The translations under genes were made by a program, and so were the position numbers. Positions 23,964 to 31,386 of a DNA stretch of 64,000 bases are shown in pieces. The stretch spans positions 19,542 to 83,541 of the forward strand of contig JAJQGJ010000011.1 of the NCBI GenBank assembly GCA_021200565.1, read 5' to 3'. Every line of letters begins with the position of its first letter. Within the stretch, counting starts at the first letter, position 1. This DNA is from Oscillospiraceae bacterium (lineage in GTDB: Bacteria; Bacillota; Clostridia; Oscillospirales; Ruminococcaceae). The notes beneath the pieces were generated by a model, which was given only the letters and a program-made list of their open reading frames with translations, did no database searches and was not told where the DNA came from.

Positions 23964-25943
23964 TTAGCTGATGTCCGCCATCTCGAGATAGTCGTGACCA
24001 TTGTTGTTGATGAACTCTTTTCTTGCAGGCAGGTTGTCGCCCAAAAGCATGTCAAACATAAACTTTGTATGCTCAGCTTCGTCAGGCGAAACCTGAATAA
24101 GCCGCCTTGTTTCCGGATTCATAGTCGTCAGCGACATCATGTCCGGTTCGTTTTCACCAAGTCCTTTCGAGCGCTGGATGGTGAATTTCTTGTCGCCTAT
24201 CATGTTCATGATTTCCGTTCTCTCGCTCTCGTCATAGGCGAAATAGGTTCTGTCTTTCGTGTTGATTTCATAAAGCGGAGACTCCGCAATGAAGACATAG
24301 CCTTTCTCGATGAGGGTAGGGCAGAGGGTATAGATCATTGTAAGAACAAGCGTCCTTATCTGGAAGCCGTCATAGTCGGCATCGGTGCATATTATAACCT
24401 TATTCCACCGGAGATTATTTATGTTGAACGACGAAAGCTCCTTATTCTTTGCACTCTTTATCTCAACGCCGCAGCCTAAAACTTTCATGAGGTCGGTTAT
24501 AATCTCGCTCTCGAAAATCTTGTTGTAGCTGGCTTTGAGGCAATTAAGAATTTTGCCTCGGATTGGTATAACAGCCTGAAACTCCGCATTTCTTGCGAGC
24601 TTTACAGAGCCCAATGCCGAATCGCCCTCAACGATGTAGAGCTCACGCTTCGAAATGTCCTTGGTTCTGCAATCGACAAACTTCTTGACCATGTTCGCCA
24701 TGTCAAGCTTTTCGGCGTAGAGCTTTTTCGTGTTGATTCTCGTCTTCTCTGCGCTCTCACGGGAACGCTTGTTGATAAGGATCTGATCGCATATCTTCCC
24801 GGCATCGTCCGGCTTCTCGATGAAGTAAACCTCAAGCTGATGCTTTAAAAACGCAACAGCCGCATCGTAGATAAATCGGTTGTTGATAGCTTTCTTGGTC
24901 TGGTTCTCATATGAAGTCTGAGTCGAAAACGAGCTCGAAACCATAACAAGGCAGTCCTCAATGTCGGTGAACTGGATCTTCGCTTCGTTCTTGAGGTATT
25001 TGTTGTTTGCTTTAAGATAGCTGTCGATGTATGAGGTGAAAGCCTGTCTGACAGCCTTCTCGGTCGAACCGCCATATTCAAGAAAGCTCGAATTGTGGAA
25101 GTATTCAGCCTGTTTTATCGTTTTCGAAAAAGCGAAAGCAAAGTTATATTTAACCTTGTATTCGTTCATGTCCTCTCTGTCCTTGCCCTTTCGCTCAGCG
25201 GTCCAGAGCTGCGGTTGCGTGAGAGCCTCATCCCCGACAATCTCGGCGACGTAGTCAAGGATTCCGTTTTCATAGAGATATTCTTCCTGAGTGAAGCCTC
25301 CGTCCTCATCCTGATACCGAAGTACAAAGGTGATACCCGGGTTGACAATAGACTGCTTCTTGAGAACGTCGGTGAAATACTCTTTTTCGATGGCAATGTC
25401 GGTGAAGACATCAAGGTCTGGCTTCCAACGGGTCTTTGTGCCGGTTTTGCGGGTAGAGACCATTTCTTTTTTCAGCCCACCGATATTTTCGCCCTTTTCA
25501 AAGTGCAGATTATATCTGTAGCCGTCCCTCAGGACCTCGACATCCATATATTCGGAAGAATACTGCGTGGCGCAGGCTCCCAAGCCATTAAGACCCAAAG
25601 AATATTCATAATTTTCGCCGGAGACGTTGTCATACTTTCCACCGGCATAAAGCTCGCAATAGACAAGCTCCCAGTTGTAGCGGTTCTCGCTCTTGTTGAA
25701 GTCAACCGGGCAGCCTCTGCCCATGTCCTCAACCTCAATCGAGAAGTCGTTATACCTGGTGACGATAATCTTCGAGCCATAGCCCTCTCTCGCTTCGTCT
25801 ATCGAGTTCGAAATAATTTCAAAAACAGAGTGCTTGCACCCCTCCAGCCCATCCGAGCCGAAGATGACAGCGGGTCTTTTCCTGACTCTGTCCGCTCCCT
25901 TCAGAGAGCGAATCGCTTCATTTCCGTAATCCTTCTTAGGCAT
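23964..25943 (-). CDS. Type II topoisomerase subunit B (ParE/GyrB-like, divergent)
   Basis: The 659-residue protein has a GHKL ATPase domain (FEIISNSIDEA N-box, GRGCPVD and GLNGLGA), a transducer domain, and a TOPRIM domain with catalytic E439 in IVEGDSA and TDADYDG. The normal EGDSAGGSAKxGRD reads EGDSALGSVKLARN here, and the usual DGxHIRTL reads DGFQIRTL, so a normally conserved His is Gln. RSKGLGE is present. These changes mark a divergent paralogue, not a standard GyrB. GGAGGG precedes the ATG at 25943. It is the promoter-proximal gene of the pair. Confidence 0.82.
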   Translation of the reverse strand: MPKKDYGNEAIRSLKGADRVRKRPAVIFGSDGLEGCKHSVFEIISNSIDEAREGYGSKIIVTRYNDFSIEVEDMGRGCPVDFNKSENRYNWELVYCELYAGGKYDNVSGENYEYSLGLNGLGACATQYSSEYMDVEVLRDGYRYNLHFEKGENIGGLKKEMVSTRKTGTKTRWKPDLDVFTDIAIEKEYFTDVLKKQSIVNPGITFVLRYQDEDGGFTQEEYLYENGILDYVAEIVGDEALTQPQLWTAERKGKDREDMNEYKVKYNFAFAFSKTIKQAEYFHNSSFLEYGGSTEKAVRQAFTSYIDSYLKANNKYLKNEAKIQFTDIEDCLVMVSSSFSTQTSYENQTKKAINNRFIYDAAVAFLKHQLEVYFIEKPDDAGKICDQILINKRSRESAEKTRINTKKLYAEKLDMANMVKKFVDCRTKDISKRELYIVEGDSALGSVKLARNAEFQAVIPIRGKILNCLKASYNKIFESEIITDLMKVLGCGVEIKSAKNKELSSFNINNLRWNKVIICTDADYDGFQIRTLVLTMIYTLCPTLIEKGYVFIAESPLYEINTKDRTYFAYDESERTEIMNMIGDKKFTIQRSKGLGENEPDMMSLTTMNPETRRLIQVSPDEAEHTKFMFDMLLGDNLPARKEFINNNGHDYLEMADIS

Positions 25944-26070
25944 TATATCCCTCCGCAAATCTTGCGTGAAATTCACATATTGAGCACAATATATAGATAT
26001 TATAGCACAACGAATTTTAAAGTGCAATAGTTAGTTTAGTGGCTAGTAGGAAGTGAGGGAGAATGAAAAA

Positions 26071-26156
26071 GGCTCCCCTGTCAAGGGGAGCTGTCACAAA
26101 GCGACTGAGGGGTGTGCGAGCCCATAGGGCGAGCACGTCGCCGCAAAGTGGCGACA
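26071..26156. repeat. Dispersed palindromic repeat, third copy
   Basis: It opens GGCTCCCC-tgtcaa-GGGGAGC, continues TGTC, a small loop and GACTGAGGGGT, then two mini-hairpins (GTGC..GCAC and GTCGCC-gcaaag-tGGCGAC). On the minus strand CCTTTTT follows the first hairpin, so it can terminate the anti-sigma gene's transcript. It directly adjoins the tandem palindromes at 26162. Confidence 0.7.
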
Positions 26157-26161
26157 AGTAG

Positions 26162-26264
26162 GGGCGGATATTATCCGCCCGCTGTTTCTTGCCGATAGTT
26201 TTCGGGCGGATATTATCCGCCCGCTGTTTCTTGCCAATGGTTTTCGGGCGGATAATATCCGCCC
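26162..26264. repeat. Three tandem GGGCGGATA palindromes with 42-base period
   Basis: The 19-base palindrome GGGCGGATATTATCCGCCC occurs at 26162-26180 and 26204-26222, and with one base-pair swap at 26246-26264. The 23-base spacers (GCTGTTTCTTGCC followed by a variant of GATAGTTTTC) are nearly identical. The period is exactly 42 bases. Confidence 0.85.
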
Positions 26265-26269
26265 CTACA

Positions 26270-28219
26270 TCAGCCTGTGATCACAATCTTCGTCAGCACC
26301 CCATATTCCACCGTCAGCGTCACCGTTCCGTAATCGCTCTTGATGGTGATAACGCAGTCATCAGCCAGGTTCTGACCTGATACAGCTGTTGATGAGGTGG
26401 AAAGCTTCTCTTTGACCGTGGCAAGACTATCTCCGACTGAAATGCCTCTGAACTGGATGCCAAGCGGGCAGCCGGAGCTTGTAATCTCAATCTCCGTTAC
26501 TCCGCCCGTGAACGGCGTGTCAGAGGAGAAGGTGAGGTGCCCTCCGACAAACATCGCAGTGGATGTGCCGTCGCCGATAGCCTCTCCGGTCATGGAGTTC
26601 TCATAAAGCACTCCCAGCCTCTCAGCGGTTGCACTGTCGTTCATGGAGATGGTTTCTCCGGCGGCAGTCAGGCTGAAGTAGCTCGTCGAGGAGCCGGCAT
26701 TGATGCTCAGGGTCGACTTAGCCTCGCTTGTCGTCTCCTCTTCAGCTGTGTCCTCGGTTGAAGTCACCGAGGCGAACACGCTGTATGATGCAAGACCCAT
26801 GCTGTACTGAGAAATCTTTTCAAGGTCGGCAAGGTTGTATCCCTCGCCGGTCACTTTTCGCCTGATGTATCTCGTCAGCTCTCTTGCAGACGCCTTGTGG
26901 ACGTATATTGCCGGGTTGTTGGCGGTAGTGGTGTAGTACTCTCTCTCACTGTCAAGGATTCCCATGTCGGTGCTTCCGGGGTTGACATTTTCATAAACCC
27001 TGTGGTAGGCGATGTCGACGCCGTTGAGAGTATATGCATCATAGATGAGCTCGTCAACAACCGTTATGCAGCCGTTCTCACCGAGCATGAGCGACACGAT
27101 GAGGTCATCTCCTGTCTCATAGGTCGGCATGCCTTCAATCTGGTAATCATCGGTTCCTCTGATCCAGACATAGATGTCGATGTCGCAGGAAACAGCGCCA
27201 AGGTAGTCGTAGCTGATATTCGCACTGTAGAGAGTGTAGCCGCCGGATGTCGGTGCCGGAACGCCCGAAGCGCCAGGAGTGCCGGTTATCGTAATCCACA
27301 CGAGGCTTACGCCTATCGTCTCAGATTCGTCTCCCATCTGGTTGTAGAGAACGTCGTAGAAGTTCGAAGCTGTTCCGTAATCAGTTGTGATTGAGGGAAG
27401 TGAGCTTGATGAATAGGAGGAAGTGGAAGAAGTGGAGGTATCCTCAACCGGAGACTCAGTTTCGGCGCTTTCAACCGGTATTTCTATATTCAGTCCGCTC
27501 TCGCCGCTCTCAACCGATTCGTCGTTTTCTTCCTCATATTCCGTTTCAGATTCCGCCGCTCCATAGTCGTTAGGACCTGCATCAAGTGACAGTGCCGAGA
27601 AGCTCGTGTAGATGCTTGCAGTGTTGGAGGCGCTGGTGTTGCTTCCGCCAAGGACATAATCCTCTGTGTTGTAATCTCCGTCGTAGTCGCTGGGAGAGGA
27701 GCTGCTTGCGGGATTTGCCGTGAGTATTGCATCCGAATCTTCGACAGGAGCCTCGTCCTCAGCATCAAATTCGCTTTCGACAATAGCATCCTCTTCTTCT
27801 GTGACCTCCAATTCGTCATCCCACAGCTCGCCGAACTCGCCTTCCTCAACCGGATCCTCTTCGGTGGTTTCAAGCTCTTCCGATTCGTCTATGGACATGG
27901 TGTCATACGACTCCTCAGAAGTTGCAGAATCTGAGCTTCTTGCCGTTGTCGAGAACACGCTCGACATGATGGACGCACCGCCGACAATCGACACAGCAGC
28001 GACCAGGCATGCCGCAATCGCAACATAGCGGTAAATCTTCATCTGCTTGTAGATTTTGCCCGATTTCGTCTCCTGAATCTCAGGAGCATTTTCCTCTTCG
28101 GTGTCCGAAGCCTTGTCAAGACCAGCTTCGGCTATACACTGTTCCTTGAGCTTAGCCTTAAAATCATCGCTGAGAGTAAGGCGGCTTAATTCACTTTTGT
28201 AGTCTTCAGATAATTTCAT
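26270..28219 (-). CDS. Acidic membrane protein, probable anti-sigma factor for the adjacent ECF sigma
   Basis: The 649-residue protein has a cytoplasmic N-terminal region of about 65 residues (LSEDYKSELSRLTLSDDFKAKL), one membrane segment at about 67-88, and a very acidic Ser/Thr/Glu/Asp-rich external stalk to about residue 280. Two folded regions follow; the last resembles small repeat domains with TVKEKL. Sigma and anti-sigma genes that overlap (14 bases here) are a classic arrangement, and the N-terminal segment would bind the sigma factor. No zinc-binding HxxxCxxC motif is seen. AAAGGAG lies 12 bases before ATG 28219. Confidence 0.65.
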   Translation of the reverse strand: MKLSEDYKSELSRLTLSDDFKAKLKEQCIAEAGLDKASDTEEENAPEIQETKSGKIYKQMKIYRYVAIAACLVAAVSIVGGASIMSSVFSTTARSSDSATSEESYDTMSIDESEELETTEEDPVEEGEFGELWDDELEVTEEEDAIVESEFDAEDEAPVEDSDAILTANPASSSSPSDYDGDYNTEDYVLGGSNTSASNTASIYTSFSALSLDAGPNDYGAAESETEYEEENDESVESGESGLNIEIPVESAETESPVEDTSTSSTSSYSSSSLPSITTDYGTASNFYDVLYNQMGDESETIGVSLVWITITGTPGASGVPAPTSGGYTLYSANISYDYLGAVSCDIDIYVWIRGTDDYQIEGMPTYETGDDLIVSLMLGENGCITVVDELIYDAYTLNGVDIAYHRVYENVNPGSTDMGILDSEREYYTTTANNPAIYVHKASARELTRYIRRKVTGEGYNLADLEKISQYSMGLASYSVFASVTSTEDTAEEETTSEAKSTLSINAGSSTSYFSLTAAGETISMNDSATAERLGVLYENSMTGEAIGDGTSTAMFVGGHLTFSSDTPFTGGVTEIEITSSGCPLGIQFRGISVGDSLATVKEKLSTSSTAVSGQNLADDCVITIKSDYGTVTLTVEYGVLTKIVITG

Positions 28220-28706
28220 CTTCGCCAAACTCTCCTTTCAGCATTTCGCCAAGTTTTTTTCTTCCACGCATGAGAAGAGAAAGCACCGTGTTCTGGTTGG
28301 TACCTGTTATCTCTGCAATCTCTTTGGTGGGGTAGCCTTCAAAGTAGTAGAGGTAGATAGCGGTCCGGTGTTTTTCCGGAAGCTCTCTCACTGCGCTCAG
28401 AACCGAACCCTCATGAGCATATTCGTCTGTCACGGGAATAGTCTCCGACAGTTCAACGCTCGGATGAGTGTAGGCTTTTCTGTTGTAGTTTTTGCACATA
28501 TTGATTGTTACCCTAAGAATCCATGCCTTTTCATGCTCCTCCGATTCAAAATCGGGGAGTGAGCGGCATAGCTTCAGAAATACCTCCTGTGTGATGTCTT
28601 CGGCATAGTGGGTGTCAGCAAGCGCATGAAACGCCGTCCGATATACCATATCCGAATATTTATCGACCACGGAAGCTATGTAGACATTTACATCCTTCTT
28701 AGCCAT
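28206..28706 (-). CDS. ECF-type RNA polymerase sigma factor
   Basis: The 166-residue protein has sigma region 2 (YSDMVYRTAFHALADTHYAEDITQEVFLKL) and region 4 (LPEKHRTAIYLYYFEGYPTKEIAEITGTNQNTVLSLLMRGRKKL). This is the SigW/SigV-like domain pattern with no region 3. The ATG at 28706 gives a normal family length but has no ribosome-binding site; a good AAAGGAG lies farther up at 28768-28774, in front of a 21-codon reading frame whose stop overlaps this ATG. Its gene overlaps the probable anti-sigma gene. Confidence 0.9.
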   Translation of the reverse strand: MAKKDVNVYIASVVDKYSDMVYRTAFHALADTHYAEDITQEVFLKLCRSLPDFESEEHEKAWILRVTINMCKNYNRKAYTHPSVELSETIPVTDEYAHEGSVLSAVRELPEKHRTAIYLYYFEGYPTKEIAEITGTNQNTVLSLLMRGRKKLGEMLKGEFGEDEII

Positions 28707-28855
28707 GATCTTTTTTTCTGATACCGCATCTGGAAAGCTTAAGCAGCAAATTCCTCTGCGGCAAGAACTCCTTTCATATATGTGATCGCACTCTCGAATC
28801 ATGTTTTCAATACTAATACACATCAGAGTGGCGGATTATTGCATCCATACAAAAT

Positions 28856-28883
28856 ATTTTATCAGAAATTTTCGAAATGTAAA
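28856..28883 (-). promoter_or_regulatory. Probable promoter of the sigma/anti-sigma operon
   Basis: Read leftward, TGTAAA-complement TTTACA (28878-28883) and TAAAAT (28856-28861) are 16 bases apart, a sigma-A-like pair. The leader would be about 140 bases. The 368-base gap 28707-29074 otherwise holds AT-rich sequence. Within it, a rightward TTGACA at about 29010 may serve the next gene; its -10 is poor. Confidence 0.45.
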
Positions 28884-29074
28884 CCCATTTTCTTCGAATA
28901 GCCGAGATTTTTTTCTTATCTGACATAAAAATTTTGCAAAAAACAGTCCAAAAGAGTGCTTATTTCGAGCTTTTTTTCGAAAATTAGTACTTTTTTCGTC
29001 TTATATGTATTGACAAAAAACAAAAAATATGAGATGATATCTGTGTGCAACTCTAAATCAAGGAAGTGTAAACC

Positions 29075-30025
29075 TTGGACCAAAAGAAAGTTTTAATCGA
29101 TGGGCACTATGGTGCCGTGAGTCTTAATATAGGTGCAATGCTGAGCGGCAGGGAAGACCTTGAGGTCATCCATCTCGAGGACAGAACCAGGTTCACCGAG
29201 GAGCAAAGGCTCAATCTTCTCAACACTGCAGACATTGTGATTCTCTGCCAGTCCACAAAGACTGTGGCAGAAACGATGCCTCTGATTTCAAATCCAGACA
29301 CCAAGGTGCTTGACACGTCAAACGCCTACAGGATGTCGCCTCAGTGGGCATATGGTCTGCCGGAGCTTTCCCAGGAGCACAGAAGAAAGATAGCTCAGTC
29401 AAGATATGTAGCACTTCCTAACCCTCTTGCAACCGGTGCAGCTCTTCTTGTGATGCCGCTTCTCAAAGCGAAAGTCATGCCGCCATACCATACTCTGATG
29501 ATAAATTCCGTCACCGGCTACACCAATGGCGGTTCGAATATGATTTCCATGTACGAGAGTTCAACCCGTCCGTACGGTTTCTCGTCGGCAAGACTCTATG
29601 CGCTTGAGCAGACGATGATGCTCCAGAAAGAGCTGATGCACGCCTGTGGGCTTTCCTACAAGCCGGCAATAAGCCCGATTATAGACGACTACCCGAGCGG
29701 TGCGCTGATAACCGTTCCGCTGCACTTGAGAGCACTCGCAAAGCGCCTCCATTCCCGCCAGGTATGGGACTACATGGCAAGAGCCTACGAGCACGAGCCA
29801 CTTATTGACGTCATGGACTTCGAGAGTTCCATCAATGACCTTGACGGCTTCCTTGAAGCGAACGGCATGGCGGGCTCAAACAAGCTGCAGATATTTGTCT
29901 TCGGCGACAACGACATCTGCCTTTTGGCTGCACGCTATGACAATCTCGGCAAAGGCGGAGCCGGAGCGGCAGCCCAGTGCATGAATCTGATGCTCGGACT
30001 CGATGAATTAACAGGAGTACTATAA
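29075..30025 (+). CDS. ArgC-family protein lacking the catalytic cysteine
   Basis: The 316-residue protein aligns along its length with type 2 N-acetyl-gamma-glutamyl-phosphate reductases: an N-terminal Rossmann region, VLDTSNAYRMSPQWAYGLPEL, NSVTGYTNGGSNMI and ITVPLHLRAL. Where the family has NPGCYPT, with the cysteine that forms the thioester, this protein has NPLAT at residues 116-120, with two residues missing and no cysteine. It should not catalyse the normal reductase step. The start is TTG at 29075 behind AAGGAAG. No other arginine genes are nearby; hflX starts five bases later. Function unknown. Confidence 0.75.
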   Translation: MDQKKVLIDGHYGAVSLNIGAMLSGREDLEVIHLEDRTRFTEEQRLNLLNTADIVILCQSTKTVAETMPLISNPDTKVLDTSNAYRMSPQWAYGLPELSQEHRRKIAQSRYVALPNPLATGAALLVMPLLKAKVMPPYHTLMINSVTGYTNGGSNMISMYESSTRPYGFSSARLYALEQTMMLQKELMHACGLSYKPAISPIIDDYPSGALITVPLHLRALAKRLHSRQVWDYMARAYEHEPLIDVMDFESSINDLDGFLEANGMAGSNKLQIFVFGDNDICLLAARYDNLGKGGAGAAAQCMNLMLGLDELTGVL

Positions 30026-30030
30026 TATAG

Positions 30031-31266
30031 ATGATAGAAAACACACAGGAAAAACCAAGAGTAATTTTAGTGTCGGTTGACACCGGCGAATTCGACGCAG
30101 AGCGCAGCATGGAAGAGCTCTGCGCTCTTTGCGATACAGCGGGAGCAGAGGTTGTAGCCACCGTCATCCAGAAAAGACCGTCTGTTGAGGGCGCAACCTG
30201 CATAGGCTCAGGAAGACTTTCGGAGCTTGCGGAGCAATGTGAATCCCTTGAAATTGACCAGCTCATCTTTGACAGAGAACTCACTGCCACCCAGATAAGA
30301 AATATCGAGGACGCAACCGACACATTTACAATAGACCGTACAATGCTCATCTTAGACATATTTGCTCAGCGTGCCACAACCCGTGAGGGCAAACTTCAGG
30401 TTGAGCTGGCGCAGAATAAATATCGCCTCACAAGGCTTGCTGGAATGGGTGTGAAGCTCTCTCGCCTTGGAGGAGGAATCGGCACACGTGGACCCGGCGA
30501 AACCAAGCTTGAGACCGATCGCCGCCATATCCGTTCAAGAATCACGCAGCTCGAAAAGGACCTCAAGGAAGTCGAACAGCGCAGGGACATAACCCGCAAA
30601 CGCCGCAAAAAGGATGGAGTTCTGACTGCCGCCATCGTCGGCTACACAAATGCCGGAAAATCGACGCTTTTAAATGCCTTGACCGACGCCGGAGTTCTTT
30701 CGGAGGACAAGCTTTTTGCAACTCTCGAAACAACCTCCCGTGCAATTCTTCTCCCCGACGGCAGAAGTGTGACCCTGATCGACACAGTTGGTTTGATTTC
30801 AAGGCTTCCTCACCAGCTCGTCGAGGCTTTCAAGTCGACTCTCGAGGAAGCTGCCAGTGCAGATCTTCTCATCCACCTTATAGACGCTTCAAGCGAATAC
30901 TATGAGGAGGAAAAGCGTGTCACCGAAGAGCTTCTCCATGACTTAGGCTGTGACGGAATCCCGACCCTGACGGTTCTCAATAAGTGCGACCTCGTCCCTG
31001 AAATAACCGTCCAGGACAGCTCAATAGTCTGCATATCTGCAAAGAATTCAACCGGTCTTGACTCGCTCTTAGACGGAATTGCAAAAGCTCTCCCGGAAAC
31101 AGCAAAGCGGATGACAATACTTCTCCCATACACCGAAGCCGGACTTCTTTCAGAGATAAGAAAAGACGGAACGGTCTATTCGGAAGAGTACACTCCCGAC
31201 GGAATCAAAGCCGATGTGCTGGTGGACATAAAGCTATGCAGTAATGTAGAAAAGTATAGGCAATAA
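30031..31266 (+). CDS. hflX: Ribosome-associated GTPase HflX
   Basis: The 411-residue protein has the HflX N-terminal domain with the glycine-rich GGIGTRGPGETKLETDRRHI segment, then a TRAFAC GTPase domain. G1 is GYTNAGKST, G3 is DTVGLI, and G4 is NKCD. HflX binds 50S subunits and splits stalled or hibernating ribosomes under stress. A small C-terminal domain completes the family length. It follows the ArgC-like gene by five bases, so they are probably co-transcribed. The repeat-derived hairpin at 31266-31313 ends the transcript. Confidence 0.95.
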   Translation: MIENTQEKPRVILVSVDTGEFDAERSMEELCALCDTAGAEVVATVIQKRPSVEGATCIGSGRLSELAEQCESLEIDQLIFDRELTATQIRNIEDATDTFTIDRTMLILDIFAQRATTREGKLQVELAQNKYRLTRLAGMGVKLSRLGGGIGTRGPGETKLETDRRHIRSRITQLEKDLKEVEQRRDITRKRRKKDGVLTAAIVGYTNAGKSTLLNALTDAGVLSEDKLFATLETTSRAILLPDGRSVTLIDTVGLISRLPHQLVEAFKSTLEEAASADLLIHLIDASSEYYEEEKRVTEELLHDLGCDGIPTLTVLNKCDLVPEITVQDSSIVCISAKNSTGLDSLLDGIAKALPETAKRMTILLPYTEAGLLSEIRKDGTVYSEEYTPDGIKADVLVDIKLCSNVEKYRQ

Positions 31267-31313
31267 CCCCTCAGGCGCTTTGCGGCAGCTCCCCTTAACA
31301 AGGGAGCCTTTTT
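31266..31313 (+). terminator. Repeat-derived terminator after hflX
   Basis: This is an inverted, shortened copy of the dispersed repeat: ACCCCTCAGGCGC...GCAGCTCCCCTT-aac-AAGGGAGCC. It is followed by TTTTTG on the plus strand. The stem has one bulged C. Confidence 0.75.
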
Positions 31314-31386
31314 GTGCACCTGCATAACTTATGAATATTTCGGAGATTCCTGCTTAACATATACCAAAAAAGAAAGGAACTATGTT

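Noticed and set aside
25095..26030. 311-codon rightward open reading frame across the topoisomerase B gene
   Set aside because: It is antisense to a well-conserved protein, with no ribosome-binding site or family similarity. The same reasoning applies to 23595-24479.
26162..26264. CRISPR array
   Set aside because: There are only three units, the spacers are nearly identical to each other, and no cas genes are present.
27720..28028. Serine-rich rightward open reading frame
   Set aside because: It is the complement of the Glu/Asp-rich stalk of the anti-sigma-like protein.
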